Shown here: positions 5,920-8,285 of the stretch, piece after piece
Numbering within the stretch: the first letter of the stretch is position 1
Layout of the letters: the number at the start of each line of letters is the position of its first letter
Assembly (NCBI GenBank): GCA_910588315.1
Contig: CAJUQF010000090.1
Coordinates: forward strand, 1-8,285
Origin: an uncultured Christensenellaceae bacterium
GTDB lineage: Bacteria > Bacillota > Clostridia > Christensenellales > Pumilibacteraceae
Direction: 5' to 3'
DNA length: 8,285 nucleotides
Translations under genes and position numbers: made by a program
Notes under the pieces: model-generated
What the model was told of the DNA's origin: nothing
Seen by the model: the letters and a program-made list of their open reading frames with translations, nothing else
Databases searched by the model: none

Positions 5920-7705
5920 GAGCGCCTCCTTTTTTCGCCGAAATTGTATCGATCGCTTCATCGCTGTCGCGTTTGTTTTGCGTGGTGAATACCTCGGTAT
6001 AAATTTGATTGACGCCAAGCAATTCGTCGTGCGTACCTATCGCGTCTATCCTGCCGCCGTCCATAACGATAATACGGTCGGCGTCCTCAACCGACGACGT
6101 GCGCTGCGCAATGATTATCTTGGTGGTCTCTGGAATAAACTCGCGAAATGCTTTACGGATAAGCGCGTCGGTCTTGGTATCGACTGCGCTCGTAGAGTCG
6201 TCGAGAATAAGTATCTTGGGCTTTTTAAGCAATGCGCGAGCGATACATAACCGCTGTTTTTGCCCGCCGGAAACGTTGGCGCCGCCCTGCTCGATATACG
6301 TATCGTAACCGTTCGGAAAACCTTGGATAAACTCGTCGGCTTGAGCAAGCTTACATGCGGTGACGAGCTGTTCGTCCGTAGCCTCGGGATCGCCCCAGCG
6401 CAAGTTTTCTTTTATAGTTCCGGAAAACAGTTCGTTCTTCTGTAAAACGACGGCGACGCTGTTTCTGAGCGAGTTAATATCATAATCGCGCACATCCTTT
6501 CCTCCGACCTTGACATCGCCTTCTGTGACGTCGTAAAGCCGCGAAATAAGATTCACGAGCGTGGTTTTGCTCGATCCCGTCCCACCGATTATACCTATCG
6601 TTTCGCCCGATTTGATATGTAGATCGACCGATTCGAGCGCGTTTCGCTCCGCCTTTTTTGAGTATTTAAAGCTTACGCCGTCGAAATCTATCGAGCCGTC
6701 CGCAACTTCGGTGATCGCGTTTTCGGGACTTTTGAGCGTACTCTCTTCGTCAAGCACTTCGCATACGCGACGCGCGCTCTCGACCGACATGACGATCATG
6801 GCGAACACCATCGAGAACATCATTAGCGACATGAGTATCTGCATGCCGTAAACTATAAGCTGCGAGACTTCCGCAACATTGACCGACGTACCGCTCGTTT
6901 TCAATATGAGATACGACCCGATAAAAAGCACGGACGACAACACCCCGTAAAAGAAAAATTGCATTACGGGGTTATTCCATGCCAAAAGCCGCTCGGCCTT
7001 TGTGAAATCGATTTGTACTTCAGTCGCGGCGCGATCGAACTTTTTCTTTTCGTAATCTTCGCGCACGTATGATTTTACGACCCGTATACCGCGCACGTTT
7101 TCCTGAATCGACTCGTTGAGATTGTCGTACTTTTTAAATACCCGATGATAAAGCGGCATGGCTTTTTTCATAATAAAAAACAATATGACCGACAACACGG
7201 GTATAACGCCTACGAATATCCATCCGAGACTGCCGCCCATAACAAACGTCATCACGAGCGAAAATATCATCATGAGCGGGCAACGAACGGCGATCCGTAT
7301 TATCATCATGAACGACATCTGCACGTTGCTCGTGTCCGTGGTCATGCGCGTTACAAGCGACGACGTGGAAAATTTATCGATATTCTCGAACGAAAAATCC
7401 TGTATTTTATAATACATGTCCTTGCGCAGATTCTTCACAAACCCCGACGACGCTTTTGCACAAAACGCGCCGGAAAGCGTACCGCAAACGAGCGACGCAA
7501 CCGCCATTGCGATAAGTATTCCGCCGTACATTAATATTTGGCTCATTTCTATCTGCGTCGCGTCTTTAACGTCTATTGCATTGACGAGCATTGCAATAAC
7601 AAACGGAATCAGGCACTCCAAAACAACTTCGAGCGCTACAAAAATCGGAGTCAATATCGATGCGGTCTTATACTCTCTTATACTTTTTGCCAACTTTTTG
7701 ATCAT
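5912..7705 (-). CDS. ABC exporter half-transporter, degenerate-site subunit
   Basis: This 597-residue membrane-ATPase fusion is the first gene of the exporter operon. Hydrophobic helices span about 15-306, and the ATPase domain about 335-570. Motifs are Walker A GGTGSSKT (374-381), Gln422 in the Q-loop, signature VSGGQ (478-482) and Walker B ILILD (498-502). Walker B is followed by Asp503 where the catalytic Glu is expected. Gln534 (IIAQR) stands where the switch His is expected. Both changes are typical of the subunit that supplies the Walker motifs of the non-hydrolytic site in heterodimeric exporters such as TM287/288 and BmrCD. Its canonical signature would complete the active site of the partner. 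The C-terminal codons for KKGGAHA contain the partner's AGGAGG ribosome binding site. No strong ribosome binding site precedes ATG7705, but the 36-nt leader is A-rich. The substrate is unknown. Confidence 0.93.
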   Translation of the reverse strand: MIKKLAKSIREYKTASILTPIFVALEVVLECLIPFVIAMLVNAIDVKDATQIEMSQILMYGGILIAMAVASLVCGTLSGAFCAKASSGFVKNLRKDMYYKIQDFSFENIDKFSTSSLVTRMTTDTSNVQMSFMMIIRIAVRCPLMMIFSLVMTFVMGGSLGWIFVGVIPVLSVILFFIMKKAMPLYHRVFKKYDNLNESIQENVRGIRVVKSYVREDYEKKKFDRAATEVQIDFTKAERLLAWNNPVMQFFFYGVLSSVLFIGSYLILKTSGTSVNVAEVSQLIVYGMQILMSLMMFSMVFAMIVMSVESARRVCEVLDEESTLKSPENAITEVADGSIDFDGVSFKYSKKAERNALESVDLHIKSGETIGIIGGTGSSKTTLVNLISRLYDVTEGDVKVGGKDVRDYDINSLRNSVAVVLQKNELFSGTIKENLRWGDPEATDEQLVTACKLAQADEFIQGFPNGYDTYIEQGGANVSGGQKQRLCIARALLKKPKILILDDSTSAVDTKTDALIRKAFREFIPETTKIIIAQRTSSVEDADRIIVMDGGRIDAIGTHDELLGVNQIYTEVFTTQNKRDSDEAIDTISAKKGGAHA

Positions 7706-7747
7706 TTATATCTACACTTATTCCAATATCCAAATGTACTATTACTA

Positions 7748-7776
7748 ATTTTACCATTGATATTTATTTTTGTCAA
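7748..7776 (-). promoter_or_regulatory. Housekeeping promoter of the ABC exporter operon
   Basis: On the minus strand a perfect TTGACA (7776-7771) is followed by a 17-nt spacer and TAAAAT (7753-7748). This is near-consensus for the main sigma factor. Transcription should start around 7741, leaving a leader of about 36 nt before ATG7705. No operator-like dyad is evident around it, so the operon may be expressed constitutively. Confidence 0.8.
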
Positions 7777-7912
7777 ACGCTTTTTACGAGATATAAAATT
7801 ATGTTGCAAAAGTTTTTTTGTTGTTCCGAAACCCGCCACGTATGAACACTTTACATACACGAGTGATACGATTTTACGACATACAAAGCTCCGACATATA
7901 TGTACCCGCTGT
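7777..7912. other. Non-coding stretch between the promoter and the repeat cluster
   Basis: No gene is supported on either strand here or further right to 8285. The open frames that cross it have no ribosome binding site, cross repeats and look unlike protein. The stretch is AT-rich. Any gene to the right of the window would begin beyond 8285. Confidence 0.5.
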
Positions 7913-7998
7913 GTTTATTGCTTTGCCGTAAGCGGAGCGCAACGAGGTCTAAAGCTCCCTACGAAGATCTTTCTGTTATAGTTTTACGATAAGCAATT
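7913..7998 (+). repeat. Direct repeat, copy 1 (86 bp)
   Basis: The copy runs from GTTTATTGCTTTGCC to ACGATAAGCAATT and matches 8102-8184. The last 45 bp (7954-7998) are identical to 8140-8184, and the first 15 bp are also identical. The difference is in the middle, where this copy reads GCAACGAGGTCTAAAGC and has lost the perfect hairpin seen in copy 2. Only GGAGC (7934-7938) and GCTCC (7954-7958) still pair. It resembles a dispersed non-coding element. Confidence 0.85.
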
Positions 7999-8064
7999 AT
8001 ATTCTGTAATTCGCATAATAGGCAGATCCTTATTTACCTGCCGTAAAGAATTTTTGTTGTGCAA

Positions 8065-8151
8065 TTCGTAGGGCAGGCAGACCCTTGCCTGCCGTTTCTT
8101 CGTTTATTGCTTTGCCACAAGCGGAGCGCAAGGGTCTGCGCTCCCTACGAA
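8065..8151. repeat. Pair of facing hairpin elements
   Basis: TTCGTAGGG (8065-8073) is the exact reverse complement of CCCTACGAA (8143-8151). Each end carries its own hairpin. On the left GGCAGGCA (8072-8079) pairs with TGCCTGCC (8086-8093) around GACCCT. On the right GGAGCGCA (8123-8130) pairs with TGCGCTCC (8137-8144) around AGGGTC. The two loops are reverse complements of each other, so these are two members of one family in opposite orientation. A decayed third relative lies at 8021-8042 (GGCAG and CTGCC arms). The arrangement resembles a miniature element with facing terminal hairpins. Confidence 0.7.
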
Positions 8152-8184
8152 GATCTTTCTGTTATAGTTTTACGATAAGCAATT
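8102..8184 (+). repeat. Direct repeat, copy 2 (83 bp)
   Basis: This is the second copy of the 7913-7998 unit, 3 bp shorter. It contains the intact 8-bp hairpin GGAGCGCA/TGCGCTCC with loop AGGGTC. The downstream 45 bp are identical to copy 1, and weaker similarity continues for about 15 bp beyond (ATTCGTA here, ATTCGCA in copy 1). The near-identity suggests recent duplication or active spread. Confidence 0.85.
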
Positions 8185-8227
8185 TCATTGTGTGATTCGT
8201 ATGAGCGTGAGTTTGCCTGTCCCACTT

Positions 8228-8268
8228 TGTCATTTCGACCGGAGCGTCAGCGGAGCGGAGAAATCTCA
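8228..8268. repeat. Short GC-rich repeat-like element near the right edge
   Basis: The element starts TGTCATTTCGACCGGAGC and ends GGAGAAATCTCA, with ATTTC (8232-8236) and GAAAT (8260-8264) as weak inverted ends and the internal words GGAGCG and GGAGCGG. From memory it resembles a short dispersed repeat seen in other Clostridia genomes, but only one copy is in this window, so the call rests on recognition. Confidence 0.4.
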
Positions 8269-8285
8269 CTTTCGCAGTAAAATTG

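Noticed and set aside
5920..6018. 33-residue N-terminal extension of the second ABC subunit
   Set aside because: It would be translated from inside the coding sequence of the first ABC gene in another frame. AGGAGG directly before ATG5919 settles the start.
7538..7981. 147-codon plus-strand open frame running into the repeats
   Set aside because: It overlaps the 5' end of the first ABC gene and its promoter on the opposite strand and ends within the direct repeat. No ribosome binding site or domain is seen.
7913..8184. CRISPR array
   Set aside because: There are only two long direct copies with a 103-bp gap that itself contains related hairpins. There is no regular short repeat-spacer pattern and no cas gene in the window.

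Overview
The window looks like a chromosomal segment of a low- to mid-GC Bacillota, most likely an uncultured gut Clostridia member. This is inference. It rests on purine-rich AGGAG-type ribosome binding sites, a canonical TTGACA-N17-TAAAAT promoter, a large zinc-ribbon serine recombinase, a two-gene heterodimeric ABC exporter, and short dispersed repeats. No species can be named from the sequence alone.

Layout, left to right. Positions 1-60 hold a strong intrinsic terminator of an unseen neighbour. From about 61 to 2370 lies a small recombinase module on the plus strand: a 36-codon acidic ORF (375-485), a 157-nt multiply nested hairpin (484-640), a 501-residue large serine recombinase (667-2172), and a second nested fold of about 200 nt (2168-2370) that starts at the recombinase stop codon. 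This module is visibly more A-rich than the genes to its right, and its ends could not be fixed. Everything from 2370 to 7776 reads on the minus strand.

Minus-strand units, in order of transcription. (a) A TTGACA/TAAAAT promoter (7776-7748) drives two ABC half-transporters, 7705-5912 and 5919-3997, which overlap by 8 bp. The first carries degenerate catalytic residues (Asp for Glu after Walker B, Gln for the switch His). The second is catalytically canonical but has an altered signature motif, LSQGQ. Together they fit a heterodimeric exporter with one consensus and one degenerate ATP site. A hairpin terminator at 3921-3953 follows. (b) Two tandem 194-residue MntP-family membrane proteins (3757-3173 and 3141-2557), 31 bp apart, lie behind a 172-bp leader containing a 23-bp inverted repeat. 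The first keeps the family motifs. The second has lost several. (c) A tRNA-Leu(UAG) gene with encoded CCA (2503-2421) is followed by its own terminator hairpin.

Positions 7777-8285 carry no convincing gene. They hold a cluster of short repeats: two 83-86 bp direct copies, hairpins in opposite orientations with the same loop sequence but different, still fully paired stems, and a further element near the right edge.

The least explained feature is the recombinase module, whose gene is bracketed by two long nested RNA- or DNA-foldable structures, each starting at the stop codon of the preceding ORF.
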